A stretch of DNA of 64,000 nucleotides from Dysidea avara (Eukaryota; Porifera; Demospongiae; Dictyoceratida; Dysideidae), in contig NC_089279.1 in the NCBI RefSeq assembly GCF_963678975.1, positions 25,654,004 through 25,718,003 of the forward strand, in the 5' to 3' direction. The position numbers were made by a program, and so were the translations under genes. The notes below the pieces were generated by a model. The model had not been told where the DNA came from. It was given only the letters and a program-made list of their open reading frames with translations, and did no database searches. Of the stretch, positions 19,961 to 32,084 are shown one piece after another. How positions within the stretch are numbered: the stretch's first letter is position 1; each line of letters begins with the position of its first letter.

Positions 19961-20304
19961 TACTTGGTTTTATTTGAAAAGGTGTGATGAGATGCACCTT
20001 CCACAGCAGATTACGTGTGTAGTTGATTTTCTAAGTATTTATTGTTCAAATTCAACAATTAGATGCTTTGCTTATGTAGAAGAATGTACAAACAAACATA
20101 CATATTCATTGCTTACTCATACAGCTAATGGATTCTTGCAATAATACTAAAATCACTCCATTGGCTAATTTAATCTTTTGTGAATACAATAAACGACAGA
20201 CAACAATTATGGTTGTTAGAACAGTAGTAGCTCCTTTCACAACATATAATTGCTCCTTTCTGTTGCAAACATTACATACAAGTAGTACATTATAATTATA
20301 ACGA

Positions 20305-20877
20305 TCAAGACAGTCACACACGGTAGTTTGCCGTGCGGCCCAAAAAGCTGGCACTCCACACCATGAGTATATTGACAGGAAGAACGAAAACACACTTTTC
20401 ACACATTTGTAACTCCATACTGCCTTTACAAAGCATGATAATTTTTTGTTGTGGACATACCCACCAATGTCAGTGTTCCACAAACTAAATTTCAGCAAAA
20501 TCACTTTAAGCATTCCCAAGGTATGAGACTTCAAAATTGGCTTAGTTTCTTTTTTTTTGTCTTTCTTCATTTGTCTTTTTGCACACTTACAAAAGCTACC
20601 ACAAAATGCAATTACAATATCCGATTTCTTGAAATTTGTCACACAGAAGGGGCGTATAAGGCTGTATCTAGGTACCAAGTTTGGCTGGAGTATGATAAGC
20701 AGTCAAGGAGTTATTAGTGATTATTCACGAAACATGACACCAATATGTTGTCATGCCTACAGGGTAAACCAATTATGGGAAGAAGCTAAAAATCAGTATG
20801 TGGATAGGTTAACTTCAAGCCTTGTGTGGTTTGAAAGAAATCGAGGTAAAGACTATGAAGATACAGTGATAGTCTGA
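20305..20877. mobile_element. Family H fragment (terminal domain only)
   Basis: It begins TCAAGACAGTCACACACGG, followed by GTGCGGCCCAAAAAGC and GAGTATATTGACAGGAAGAA as at 23626, and ends near the stretch encoding DYSRNMTPICCHAYRVN. There is no satellite array or foldback, so it is truncated. The plus-strand frame to about 20877 is a conserved block discussed in the findings. Confidence 0.75.
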
Positions 20878-21434
20878 TACCGATATCCGATATTAATTTT
20901 ATTCTCTATGTTTGATACAGGTTTTCTAATCATATACACAGCTAATACTTCAAAGTTGAACCGATATGCAATACAGCATATAGAGTATGTAGGATGATCA
21001 CTATGGCTGCATAAATTTGCTACAATTAATATGCTTTTTAACAATGTAATCCTTTTATTTGTTGATACTTATGACTGTTCACAAAAGGTTTTTATCCAAA
21101 CTTGTCTTTTGTCAGTCAAATCACAGAACAACAAAATCAACCACGTTATAACTTTAAAAAGTGGTGCAACAACCTCAGAAAAGAAAAGAAAAAGTTTACC
21201 AAACTAGGACTGGAACCCAGGCTAACTCATGCTAGGTAAGGACTGCTAGACTAAGAACTTAACCATTACACATCCAAGTCACTTGACCATTAATTAAAGC
21301 ACTTTTCATGGTACTTATACTACTTTTAATAGTGCATGTAACTCAAGTGAAATATCGACTTGTAATTGACCAATACCGATACTCGTAATGTCAGTACAGA
21401 TACTGATATAATATCGGTATTGGTACAGCCCTAC
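20878..21434. mobile_element. MITE ending GGTATTGGTACAGCCCT
   Basis: ATACCGATATCCGATATT near the left and AATATCGGTATTGGTACAG at the right are inverse-related. Similar ends occur at 22642-22974 and 32082. The exact left boundary is uncertain. A tRNA-like SINE lies inside. Confidence 0.5.
21185..21290 (-). repeat. tRNA-derived SINE or tRNA pseudogene
   Basis: On the minus strand, GTGTAATGGTTAAGTTCTTA resembles a tRNA D-arm/box A and GCCTGGGTTCCAGTCCTAG a T-arm/box B, spaced as in class II tRNAs with a long variable arm. The stems are imperfect and an A/T-rich tail follows (AACTTTTTCTTTTC), which suggests a SINE rather than a working tRNA gene. Confidence 0.5.
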
Positions 21435-22641
21435 TAAGCGGAAAGTTACTTTACTTGGGGTAGTGATTTTTGGCTACATGTAAATTTTCTATTAATCGTG
21501 TTGCCAACTCATAAGTATAAACCACTACAAAGTCAGAATTAGAATGACAAAGTTGAAACCTCAACTTTGCCTGCATGGGGTTCTTAAAGAAAAAAGTATG
21601 CAGCTATGTAACTAGTACTTGAAATTATAATTCCTTCTGTTGCAAGTTTGTACATGTACTGAGAATAACTTTAGGGTTGGCAGTGAACTTTGTATGTTTC
21701 AAAGCCGTTTGGAGTCTACACATATCATGTCAGTATACAGTGGCTACCTCAAGTAAGTACAAAGACAAAAGATGGAAGTTGCAACTTTGAAAGGTGGACA
21801 ATTGAGGAGAAGATGTCAGAATGATGTAACAGTAGCTGGATACAATATTTATATCAAGGACTGAGTTGTATACAGTGATTGTGATTTTGCTGATACTCTT
21901 ACCAATGTTACTATTTTTCCAGAAATTGTCTATAGTAAGTTGTTATCGCTAATACCATTTAAAGCACCAGAATCCAATGGAAACCTGCTTACACATATAA
22001 TAGTTCATGTACAAATCGTCCAATCTTTATGTTTTTAGCTACTACTAAACTCTCTCAAATTTCTCAGCAACCAAGTACGCACACCAATGGAATAACCTAA
22101 CAATTGCATGGGAAATTAAGCCATATGCAGTGTGTAGCTAGTACGCATTATATACCTATATACATATTCCCAGTGGCATATTTTTGTGGTAACCCTGCCA
22201 CAACTGAATCAATAATTTGAAAGTGACCGCTATATTAGGATAGGTGACTGCTCTATAAAGCAATGATTTTTCAATCAAAAGGCAACTTCCTGGTGGAACT
22301 CCCTTTCCAATAATCTTTTTCAAAACTTGTCTTTCTTCCGTAACAATTTATATGCTACAGGGGTATGGTGTGTAATTATGTTTTGCTTGTGTAGTTATGT
22401 ATATTGCCTTACTTTGGACTTGTATGTGCATAACTATATATGTGCATAACTATATATGTGCATATACTCTGGAGTAGAAATGGCCTTGGCCAAATTTCAG
22501 AGTTTAAACACATAAATCAAATCAAATCAGTGTGTCGATTTGCACATTTGACACAAGACGTAACAAATCTACATTCTTGTAAAAGTATAATGTCAAGTAG
22601 TTTTAGGGAAGCTAACCAAATGGTGTTACTGGCATTAAAAG
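21435..22641. other. No gene seen
   Basis: About 1.2 kb of AT-rich sequence. A degenerate GTGACTGCTCTATAAAGCAA at 22241-22262 echoes the shared motif. No supported frame. Confidence 0.45.
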
Positions 22642-22974
22642 TAGTGTTGTACCGATTCCCACTTTTTAGGCAAAACCAATAACCAATAATTTTATCCTAT
22701 TTTACTGATAGTTAACTGATACCCAATTGTAGGTCTCTACAAGTTACAATTGTGCATACTCCACTAAAAGTACAGCCAATAGAGCCAATGCTGTGACATT
22801 GTACACTTACCTCAACTCAAACATGCTAGTCAGACAAGTAGGCTAGGGCTCCAACCAATACTGTTCAATATTGTGGTTACCACCAAATTACTTAAGTACA
22901 TGCCACAGCCTTTGACATTATGGTAAAACGGCTCATTATTGGATTCTACCCATCCAATAATCGGTACAATACTA
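22642..22974. mobile_element. Small MITE with TAGTGTTGTACCGATT ends
   Basis: TAGTGTTGTACCGATT and AATCGGTACAATACTA are inverse with one indel. It is 333 bp and non-coding, and related by its ends to 20878-21434. Confidence 0.65.
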
Positions 22975-23379
22975 AATTAAATAGAAGTGCATTTGAGTGT
23001 TAATGTGTACACATGCAATGCTAGGGGTGAATGTCCAAAATTACTATATACCATACGGACCCTCTTTCTAACAGCCTGACAAGCTGTCAAAATAGTATTT
23101 GTAAGTCACCTGTAAAACAACTGGCTCTGAAACACACATGAACCTAATTAGCACTAATCTGTTCTACATTCATGAAGACTGTCCCTCATACCTCAAGGAT
23201 TAATACCTGTGCTAGAACATATGCCTATAATTCAATGTATGTAACATGTTAGGCTGCCATGATCAGTGTTAAACACTAGAAACTTTTTTGTTTCGGCAGT
23301 TTAGTTAAAGACACCATTGCGTTGTTAAAAGACATTTTTGTACACTTCGTATATTCATGCCATCTAGTTTATCTTACCT

Positions 23380-23484
23380 GACAATCTAGATACATCAAGA
23401 CTGACAATCTAGATACATCAAGACTCACGGTAGTGAGTCGCACAGCCAAGGAAAGTAGGGCGCGCGACTACCGTGAGTTATTTA
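23380..23484. repeat. Short foldback related to H terminus, with 23-bp tandem duplication
   Basis: GACAATCTAGATACATCAA is duplicated in tandem. It leads into TCAAGACTCACGGTAGTGAG and ends with the inverse CTACCGTGAGTTATTTAC. The arms are like the first bases of family H (TCAAGACACACGGTAG). A second example is at 55075-55164. Confidence 0.7.
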
Positions 23485-24479
23485 CACGAACGACTAACTC
23501 TAATAGAATGCACACCTAAAACCTACCTTTTAAAACTATTATTTTGTAAAAAAACGTTGCAATACAACAAAACCTTTGGTATATTGTTATATAAGCGTAT
23601 TACTAAGTATGTAATCCCTGTTATATCAAGACACACGATAGTGTGTCGTGCGGCCCAAGAAGCCGGCGCGCCACACCGTGAGTATATTGACAGGAAAAAA
23701 GAAAACGTCATTTTCACACATTTGTATCTCGGTGATACCTCATCCGATTGGAACCAAATTTGCTGCAGAGTTGCCCGCCAGCTAGGGGAGTCTACATTCC
23801 AAATTTGAAGGAAATCACTCAAGCCATTTCCGAGATACGAGTGGCCAAAGTTTGGTTTTTTTTTCTTCGTTTTTTTTTCTTCTACTTCGTCTTTTCGCAC
23901 ACTTGCAAAAATTGCTATAAAACGCAAACGTGTACTCCGATCGCCTTGCAATTTGGCACACAGAAGGGGAGTACAAAGGCGAATCCTAGCATCAAATTTG
24001 GTGCAAATCAGGTGAATGATTCAGGAGTTATGACCGATTATTCGCGTAAAACAAGATCGATTTGTTGTCACGCCTACAGGGTATACCGCTTCATGGAATG
24101 AGTTGAAAATTGCTATGTAGATGGAGTAACCATCGTAGGAGTGCCTTTTGGTGGTTTGAAAGGAATCGAGATAAAGACCATGGAGGTATGACACAAAACC
24201 CAACCTGTGTCACAATTACGCGATCGATTTTTAGGGATAAAAAAGTATTAGTTTTCACGCCTACTAGGCAAACCGCTTAGAGCAATGAGCTGAAAATCGG
24301 TGTATAGCTGGAATAATCGTCATTGAAAGTCCTTGCAGTAGTATAGAAGAGTTGGATTACAAACCACTGAGTTATGATTCAAAAGCCAACTCCATGTAGC
24401 AAATGCGAGATCGAGATACTCTAATAGAACAGTCACCCTAATAGAGCATTCAGCTAATTTATTTACTCCATTATAGAAT

Positions 24480-26395
24480 TCTATTACCATATTCTGTAGG
24501 GAGTTCAGCTGCAAACAGTTAATCTTATAGACAGTTCAGCAAGAAGCAAGTCACCCTATAGAGAGTTCAGCTACAAATATATCGCTGTAGTGATTCATAA
24601 CATTGCAAGTCACACTGAAGAGAGTTCAGCTATAAACAAGTCATGCACCCTGTAGAGAGTTCGGCTACACTCTCTAGAGAATTCAGCTACAAACAAGTCA
24701 CTGTGGAGAGAGCTCAGCTACAAAGAAACTATCCTGTAAAGAGTTCATCTATACAAACAAGTTACCCTATAGAGATCACCTGCAAACAAGTAACCCTGAA
24801 GAGAGTTCAGCTACAGACAAGTCACTTTATAGTTTATACAGTGTTCAGCTACAAGTAAGTCACTCTGTAGAGAATTCAGCTACAAATAAGTCACTCTGTA
24901 GAGAATTCAGCTACCACCCAAGTCACTCTGTAAAGAATTTTGCTACAAACAAGTCACCGTGTAGAGAGTTCAACAACCAAAATACTACTCTGTAAAGAGT
25001 TCAGCTATACAAACAAGTTACTCTGTAGAGAGATCAGCTAGAAACAAGAGAGAGTTCATCTAGAAGAAGTCACCCTGTAGAGAACTCAGCTGCAAAGAAA
25101 CCCTGTAGAGAGATCAACTACAAACAAATCACCCTGCAGAGCATTCAGCTATAAACAAATCACCCTGTAGAAAGCTCAGGTACAAACAAATCACCCTATA
25201 TACAGTTCAGCTACAAAAAAAATCACTCTGTAGAGAGTTAAGCTACAAAGAAGTTATGCTACAGTGAGATCAGTTTGAAACAAGAGGTTTCAGCTACAAA
25301 CAAATTAACCTGTAGAGAGTTCAACTATGAACAGATCATCCTGTAGATAGTTCAGCTAGATACAAGTCACCCTATAGAGAGATCAGCTAGAGGAAGTCAC
25401 CTTGTAGAGAGATCAGCTAGAAAAAGTAGCCTTGTAGAAAGTTCAGTAACAAAAGAAACCATCCTGTAGAGGGTTCAGCTACAAACAAATCACCCTGTAG
25501 AGAGTTCAGCTGCAAACAAATCACCCTGTAGAGAGTTCAGCTACAAACAAATCAACCTGTAGAGAGATCAGCTCGCTCGAGGAAGTCACCTTGTAGAGGG
25601 ATCAGCTAGAAACAAGTCACCTTGTAGAGAGTTCAGGTACAAAGAAACCACCATGTAGACAGTTCAGCTGCAAACATATCGCCTGTAGAGAGTTCACACA
25701 GCTAGAAACAAATCACCCTGTAGAGAGATCAGCTAGAAGAGGTCACCTTGTAGAGAGTTCAGTTACAAAGAAACCATCATGTAGAGAGTTCAGCTACAAA
25801 AAGATCACCCTGTAGAGAGTTCAGCTAGAAGAAGTCACCTTGTAGAGAGTTCAGCTACAAAGAAACCATCATATAGAGTTAAGCTACAAAGAAATCACCC
25901 TGTAGAGAGTTCAGCTACAAAAAGATCACCCTGTAGAGAGTTCAGCTAGAAGAAGTCACCTTGTAGAGAGTTCAGCTACAAAGAAACCATCATATAGAGA
26001 GTTCAGCTACAAAGAAAGCACCCTGTAGAAAGATCAGCTAGAAGAAGTCACCTTGTAGAGTGTTCAGTTACAAAGAAACCATCATGTAGAGAGTTCAGCT
26101 GCAAACAAATCACCCTGTAGAGAGTTCAGCTACAAAAAGATCACCCTGTAGAGAGTTCAGCTAGAAGAAGTCACCTTGTAGAGAGTTCAGCTACAAAGAA
26201 ACCATCGTGTAGAGAGTTCAGCTACAAAGAAACCACCATGTAGAGAGTTTAGCTGCAAACAAATCACCTGTAGAGAGTTCATCTAGAAACAAATCATCCT
26301 GTAGAGAGATCAGCTAGAAGAGGTCACCTTATAGATAGTTCAGCTACATTTCAAGTCATCCAGTAGAGAGATCAGCTGCAAAATAATATCCTGTG
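24480..26395. repeat. Minisatellite array, copy 2
   Basis: Units of about 29-31 bp, here as the complement (GTAGAGAGTTCAGCTA plus CAAACAAATCACCCT, GAAGAAGTCACCTT or CAAAGAAACCATCAT tails). Units near the terminal domain are more diverged than those near the hairpin. Confidence 0.95.
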
Positions 26396-26591
26396 GGGAA
26401 TAATGGGCATGTAATAAGTATATGTATATAATTTGTATAATTACTAATAAAATCAAAAATAATTGAAGCATTAAAAATCTTCTTTAAGTTCTTTTCTTCT
26501 TCCTGTGGTAAATAAAAAACACATGGGTTAAAAAACCCCCAAAGCCAGCCATTGGCCGGCTTTGCAGTATACAAATACAAAAAGAAGTGAT

Positions 26592-26712
26592 ATCTAATCA
26601 AAAAACAGCCAAGCTGTAAAAAAAGGTGCGGCCCCCAAAAAGGCCATGGTAAAACCCATGGCCTTTTTGGGGGCCGCACCTTTTTTTACAGCTTGGCTGT
26701 TTTTGATTAGAT
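26592..26712. repeat. Foldback hairpin of H copy 2 (short form)
   Basis: A 121-bp almost perfect palindrome with ATCTAATCAAAAAACAGCC against its inverse and centre near 26652 (GGCCATGG/TAAAAC/CCATGGCC). It is the same ends as 6694-7014 with most of the arm missing. Confidence 0.9.
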
Positions 26713-26714
26713 TT

Positions 26715-26893
26715 TAGTAACACCACATGAAATTTTGCTGAAAACATCGTATTCTTCTCCTTCTTTTGGCTAGTCAATTTTCTTCAATACAAATCTTGGA
26801 ACTCCACCTCTCTTGCGAGAGCCACCATAAGCAATTTTCTCAAAGTTTGATTCATTCACTCTTGCGCTTCATAGGACAACCTTTGATATGTAA
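26715..26893 (-). other. Coding-like minus-strand stretch, unknown
   Basis: The minus strand reads RVNESNFEKIAYGGSRKRGG and continues VPRFVLKKID, then a stop, then PKEGEEYDVFSKISCGV. The composition is protein-like, unlike the repeats around it. It is cut off by the H element on one side and the TTAA element on the other. No family is recognised; it could be an exon or pseudogene of a host gene. Confidence 0.3.
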
Positions 26894-26897
26894 TTAA

Positions 26898-28011
26898 GGG
26901 TGCTCGCTGATATTTGAAGCCGTTTAAGTGCCAGCCCAGAAACCACATGTGGCTATTGCATCATAATTGGCATTACTGCATACTTGTAGTATCCGTGTTA
27001 AGCGGACATGTTTTGCGCCAGAGAACATGAGGAAGAATAGCATGTTTTTTCGCTTCAGAATTGTCACTGAAGTGTTAGCAAATGATTGTCTGATGGATCA
27101 ACAGTTACACTAACATGAATTAATCTAAAAGTAAGTGTTATTTAAGGCAACAAGTGTGAACGCACTTTTCGCTTGTAGGCGACATGCGTTTGTGCCTTGT
27201 TTTCTCGAGTGACAGGGTATGCTGGTAGTTATTATTTTAATTGTAAGCTGCTTATGTAGGGAACAATGTTACCAGCTGGAATCACAAGGCGTTACAAGCT
27301 GCTGATGATGGCGTGCCTAGCGCAACCTATCCAAGAGCGACTTGGAGACTCCAGGCAGAGCAAGAAGCTGTTCCTGTGTGTGAAGAAGAGAAAACAGAGC
27401 TTTTTGTGTTTAGAACAGCGTTTATGACATGTTGTTTTGAAAAGTTGGTGATTGTGGTCAATAGGAATTTGTGTGGTTATTGTATCAATAATGTTGGGTG
27501 CACGCAATCTTTGCACATGTTTACTAAAAATAAAACTAGTTTTTGAGTGATAGCCGTGAAGGCTTCAAATTTTGTAGGGAGATTCGCTGATAAATTCTCC
27601 AGAGGTCTATGTTTAGATTTTGTCCGTAGCGTTATGGCTTCATGAGTTACGGCACTGAGAACTTGAGGTTTTGAATGGTGTAGCACACTTTTAGTACTAA
27701 CTTAAGTTCTATGTACACTGTGTACTAATACTAAACATAGAGTTGTGAGTTATAAGCTGAAGTTTGTTCAACGTGGTTTCCAGTGCGCTACTGTGAAAAA
27801 TGGAGGACTAGTTTTGATTTAAGTGCTTCATAAAGAACTACGCATAGTTATAAAATGGTATAGGCTAGAAGAATTCTGTTTGGTTTGTGTTGAAGAGAAA
27901 GAGAAGCACTTCCAACGTAAGTAGCATATGGATTCATTTTATACATTATGTGAATATAAGCAACAATACAAAAATTGCATGTTGTATGGCTTCAAATAGC
28001 CGCGAGCACCC
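26898..28011. mobile_element. Family T element (TTAA target), copy 1
   Basis: TTAA flanks GGGTGCTCGC at the left (26894-26897) and GCGAGCACCC at the right (28012-28015). The TIRs run on into TATTTGAAGCC/GGCTTCAAATA. It is 1114 bp and has no transposase; the short open frame at 27313-27546 has no recognisable domain. TTAA targets are used by piggyBac and Kolobok; the GGG start does not fit piggyBac's usual CCC end. Confidence 0.85.
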
Positions 28012-28015
28012 TTAA

Positions 28016-28659
28016 CCATATGGAGTAGTTTCGCTCGATTATGACCTGCCATTGTTCTGGGAAGTAGTGAGTTAATTTCCATACTTGCGCTCATAGGATA
28101 ATAACGTCGTCTACGCTAATTGTTGATTTATTTTGCGATCTTTTAGAACCCTATCTTAAATTTAAGACACCTCTAAGTACAGTAGCGTTTATTTACAGTC
28201 AGTGAACTTGGTGCAAATTTGGCCGTAAGTGTCAACGCTAGGTGAACATGATCACTGTAGTAAACTCAATAAACTTGCTATTGTTCATACTATTCTCGTA
28301 AGTGTTTGTTATTCAGTTGTTGAAGTAGCTAACGCAGCCCACAATACAGCTTTGTTTGTGCATTTCAAGGGACAATCCAGTATAATAAGAAGTTTGGGGC
28401 ATATTCTCACCTGCAGGGAAATGGCCTTTACTCAGTCTGTTCACTGATGGTTTTAATGGTGCCTAGAAGCCATACCCTACTGAGGTTGCAACACAGACAA
28501 GTACCTGCCAAATTACATTCTTTGGTTTTGCCACTTCGTGTCCCAAGCTATGATGTAGTACACACAATAACTGTTGAAGCTGTTGTGGTTTGTATGAAAC
28601 TAGCTATTAGCTTTATGCAATATTTTTTTTGGTCTTGCTTAGTGACAAAAATGTGTGAT
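28016..28659. other. No gene seen
   Basis: Open frames on the plus strand at 28229-28447 and 28447-28746 have no recognisable motif, and the second runs into the palindrome. Confidence 0.4.
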
Positions 28660-29290
28660 ATCCTACAGCAAAAACAGCCTTGGGGCTGTAAAAAAAGGGC
28701 GCTGCCAAGCAAAGTAGGATCATTCAAACAAGCGTATTCAACATGACTGGTATGAACAAGGACTGATATCAAGTTGCGGCCAAGTAGATTGGAATATTAC
28801 CATGATCAATCTGTTACACAGCTAGTAAGAACAAGGACTGATATCAAGTTGCGGCCAAGTGATTGCAGTATTATACCCATTCTCTTTGTATCTAGCTATA
28901 GCTATATAATAAAACTAAAGCAAATACACATGTAACTGTTATTAAATTGTCATTTGGCCGCTTTTTAAATCACACACTACAAAAAAAAAGTGGCCAAATG
29001 ACAATTTAATAACAGTTGCATGTGTATTTGCTCTAGTTTTATTATATAGCTATAGCTAGATACAAAGAGAATGGGTAATACTGCAATCACTTGGTCGCAA
29101 CTTGATATCAGTCCTTGCTCTTACAAGTTGTTTAACAGATTGATCATGATAATATTCCAATGTACTTGGCCGCAACTTGATATCAGTCCTTGTTCTTTCC
29201 AGTCATGTTGAATAAGCTTGTTTGACTGATCCTACTTTGCTTGGCAGTGCCCTTTTTTTAACAGCTCTAAGACTGTTTTTGTTTTAGGAT
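28660..29290. repeat. 631-bp foldback (family F)
   Basis: ATCCTACAGCAAAAACAG at the left against CTGTTTTTGTTTTAGGAT at the right, with arms of about 300 bp and a loop near 28966-28984. Subterminal ACAGCC/TTG/GGGCTGT is like the H and other F ends. Each arm itself contains a direct repeat of AAGGACTGATATCAAGTTGC spaced about 75 bp. There is no coding frame. Confidence 0.9.
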
Positions 29291-29639
29291 GTAGATTACT
29301 GAAGTAATGAGGTGCAATGACAAACAACTATTAAAGTACCACTATCAGCTGGAGGAAAACTTGACATTTTAAATACATAGATGTTTGGTACCATTTAAGT
29401 GGCAAATTTATAGTGGGTAATGCAGTGGTGAAGGAATTGCTCTAGCATTAATGTTATGTTACAACGTTTTATACAGAGGAATGCACAAAAGCTGATACAT
29501 CAACATTTGATTGCTAGAGGGCTGTAAAAGCATTTGATAAATAACGTTGTGTGGATCACATTAGATTTGTGTAATAAATCAACTTACCACAAGGTAGGGA
29601 TTAAACATGCACATCAAGTGATGATCACCCTCCTTTTAG
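29291..29639. other. No gene seen
   Basis: AT-rich, no supported feature. Confidence 0.5.
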
Positions 29640-30282
29640 CAGTGGCGTAGCCAAGAAAAATTTTTTTTACAGAGGCAAAGTTTATACATCGACCTATTTG
29701 AGAGGGTCAGCTTTTGACTCAACTGATTCACAAATACTTTCAAGCATGGGTGGTACAGCATTTGCAGGTTGACTATCTGGTTGGATGGAAGAAACTTTCT
29801 CAGAAGACTCTGAATGTTTTTCTACATGTCATAAGTAATGCTCCAGCTTAGTTAATGCTACAGTATACCATGCTTCAATTATTAGACTATATAGTTTAAT
29901 TGCACTCAACACAAAAATTGACTTACTCCGGAAGATATTTCGAGTGCTCAGGACTGCAACGGAGGTCATAGTCATGCACACTATACTTTTCATTAATCTG
30001 ATGTGATATTTAAGTCATGCACACTATACTTTTCGTTAATCTGATGTGATATTTAAGTCAGAGATGTCTCTTTCATGTGACACTCAACTGCATGTGCTAA
30101 GCATGTCAAGCTAGGGGGTCTGGGGGCATGCTCTCTTAAGGAAATTTTTGAAAATATTTACTTTGAAGTGGCATGTGAAGGCTATTTTTTAATCGTAACT
30201 GCTATCGCACTATATGCATGATCAATTAGCTCAATGCAATGCCATGCAATTGATTCATTGGAAGTTTTGAAAAGTAATTTAA
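29640..30282. mobile_element. Left part of a hAT-like element starting CAGTGGCGTAGCCA
   Basis: CAGTGGCGTAGCCAAG is a common hAT-type terminus, and the inner block GGGGGTCTGGGGGCATGCTC is the inverse of that in family Q elements. The 42-bp unit TCATGCACACTATACTTTTC is tandemly repeated at 29973-30060. The T element at 30283 has inserted in it. The right end may be the C-rich stretch near 31852-31895 but no clear inverse end was found. Confidence 0.4.
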
Positions 30283-31397
30283 GGGTGCTAGCGCCTTTTT
30301 GAAGCCACACAAATGCTGTTGTTTTTACCTTTGATACAGGCAAAAAGGAAGCTACAGGAATCTAAACTACTACTTCGAAGATTGACCTAACTTTCTACTA
30401 TACAGAGACCAAAGTATAAGACTGTACCTTGTTTCATTCACGCGCTACAGTCCCTCAAAGTTAACCCATACATTTTTCTTATTCCGAGATACTGGCTGCT
30501 TGCACAGGCATCAAATTCGCTGTGAAGATTCTTCAACAAACTTGTGGAAACTTAGCGCAGGGATTTGTCTTTGCACTTCTTCTTTCTTGAGTTATAAAAC
30601 AAAGAGTGAGTGCCCGCGAGCGAACTTCAACTTCCGGGCCTTGTAACTTCATGCTGGATCACAACAATTATAATTCCATGCGCTAAAAGTTTGCAAATTT
30701 ATTACTGATGGTCCACCAAAAGTTTGGTAGAGATCCGACTACCGTGTATTCCAGAATATCGCCTTTTACAATGCAGTGTAGAACATGCGCACGCCGACCA
30801 GTTATTACAACAAATTCCACAAAACCACAAATGCCAACTTTATCAAATAACAAGTTATAAATGAAGTTCTGAAGAAAAAAAAGCTCTTGTTCCTTTTCTT
30901 TACACACTGGGACACCTTCCTGTTGCTTGTGTTGCTTGTGGAGTCGTCAAGTCTGCTCTTCGATAGGAAACGCCTCGTAACGCACAGCCAGTGTCTTGTT
31001 ATGTGTGATAAATCCAGCTGGAACATCGTCACTACCTAAGAACAGGTGTACAATACAAATATAACTTACCAGCGTACACTATCACTCGAGAAAACTCAGG
31101 AAGAACGTGTGTTGGCTACAAATATCAGCTTGTATCTCGGCTTGTTCGCACGTATCTTCAACACTAGCACTAACTTTCAGGCTAATTCACTCTACTGTCA
31201 CTGTTGGACACCCAGACAATCATTTTCGTGATGGTTTTCAAACGAAACAGGCTGTTTCTTGGCCAATTCCTTTGGCGCAAAACACGGCCGCCTAACACGG
31301 ATACTTTGAGTATACGTAATATTACCAATTATGATGTAATAGCCGCATGTGGTTATGTGGGTTGTCCCTTGAATGGCTTCAAAAACCCGCTAGCACC
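30283..31397. mobile_element. Family T element (TTAA target), copy 2, inverted
   Basis: TTAA at 30279-30282 and 31398-31401 flank GGGTGCTAGCG and CGCTAGCACCC. It is 1115 bp, one base different from copy 1, and is its diverged inverse: CACATGCGGCTATTACATCA on the minus strand matches CACATGTGGCTATTGCATCA in copy 1. It is non-autonomous. Confidence 0.85.
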
Positions 31398-31401
31398 CTT
31401 A

Positions 31402-32080
31402 AAGACAATTAACATAAATGTAAATGATTTAGACCAAGCAGTGTAATGAGAACAGTGGCTATATTAGAGTATATTATGATGACTGCTCTACTAGTGTATC
31501 TCTATCTTTTTCAAGTAGCTGAAAAGTGGACCAGCCAATGCCAGACCGTGTCACTGTGGGCTCCTGCCCAGTAACATTTGAGTAGATTCAGCAGTTCTAA
31601 GCAGTACAAAACAACCTTTAACACTTTGTACAGTGGTAAGACACCAACTATCAATGTCAATGATTTGATTCCTGCTGTAGGCAACCTTTTTTTTGTTTTT
31701 AGACTTTTAGGAACACATTTTATAAAGCACCTTGACTGCTTTATTGAGGTATTTGAGCATTCTATTAGAGTATATCAAACTTTCTCACAGTTTTCAGCCC
31801 CACTCCAAGAAGGATAATTTCAGTGAGATATCATTACCAAGGAGAGACTAGCCCCCCCCCCCCCCCCCCCCCAACCCTCCCCTTTCTGCCACCTATGTGT
31901 ATGTGTGCGTGTGTAAATGCGTACGCGTGTGTGCAGCTGATGTTATGCCAAACTCAAAAATTGGCTGGCTGTATATGCCCCTGAAAAGGAGGTCCTATAA
32001 AGGTGAAACACTACTTGCAGCGTATATAGAATTTTAAACTTGTTATCAAATAGAACTAATGTTTACTAAGCGGTAGAGCT
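31402..32080. other. No gene seen; C tract at 31852-31872
   Basis: It contains a variant of the shared motif (GATGACTGCTCTACTAG, about 31479), a 21-bp C run and a mixed GT-rich simple repeat (31896-31940). The open frame at 31578-31817 has no recognised domain. Confidence 0.45.
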
Positions 32081-32084
32081 GTAC

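Larger units (their letters stand above)
23626..26712. mobile_element. Family H composite, copy 2 (inverted), complete
   Basis: Starts A/TCAAGACACACGATAG, a near-palindromic start, then the terminal domain to about 24470, then the satellite array, then the GC hairpin (26540-26566) and the foldback ending GATTAGA/T at 26712. The order is the mirror of copies 1 and 3. No target duplication is visible at the ends (TTATA left, TTTAG right). ACAGC/TTG/GCTGT lies about 10 bases from the 3' end. A 5' TC after A, a 3' end before T, a 3' hairpin and no duplication together resemble a Helitron-type element, but the canonical CTRR end is absent. Confidence 0.75.

Noticed and set aside
20106..20678. 190-residue minus-strand open frame
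   Set aside because: It runs across the H terminal sequence and unrelated flank; the peptide is translated repeat DNA without a known domain.
21185..21290. A functional tRNA gene
   Set aside because: Stems are imperfect and there is no proper acceptor pairing; a SINE or pseudogene fits better.
23523..23951. 142-residue minus-strand open frame with a lysine run
   Set aside because: It lies in the H terminal domain; the KKTKKKK tract comes from an A-run, and the reading is shared by other H copies only as DNA.
24643..24858. Open frame in the satellite array
   Set aside because: Repeated peptide units simply follow the tandem DNA repeat.
29640..31895. A complete hAT-like element spanning the T element
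   Set aside because: No right end inverse to CAGTGGCGTAGCCA and no target duplication were found.
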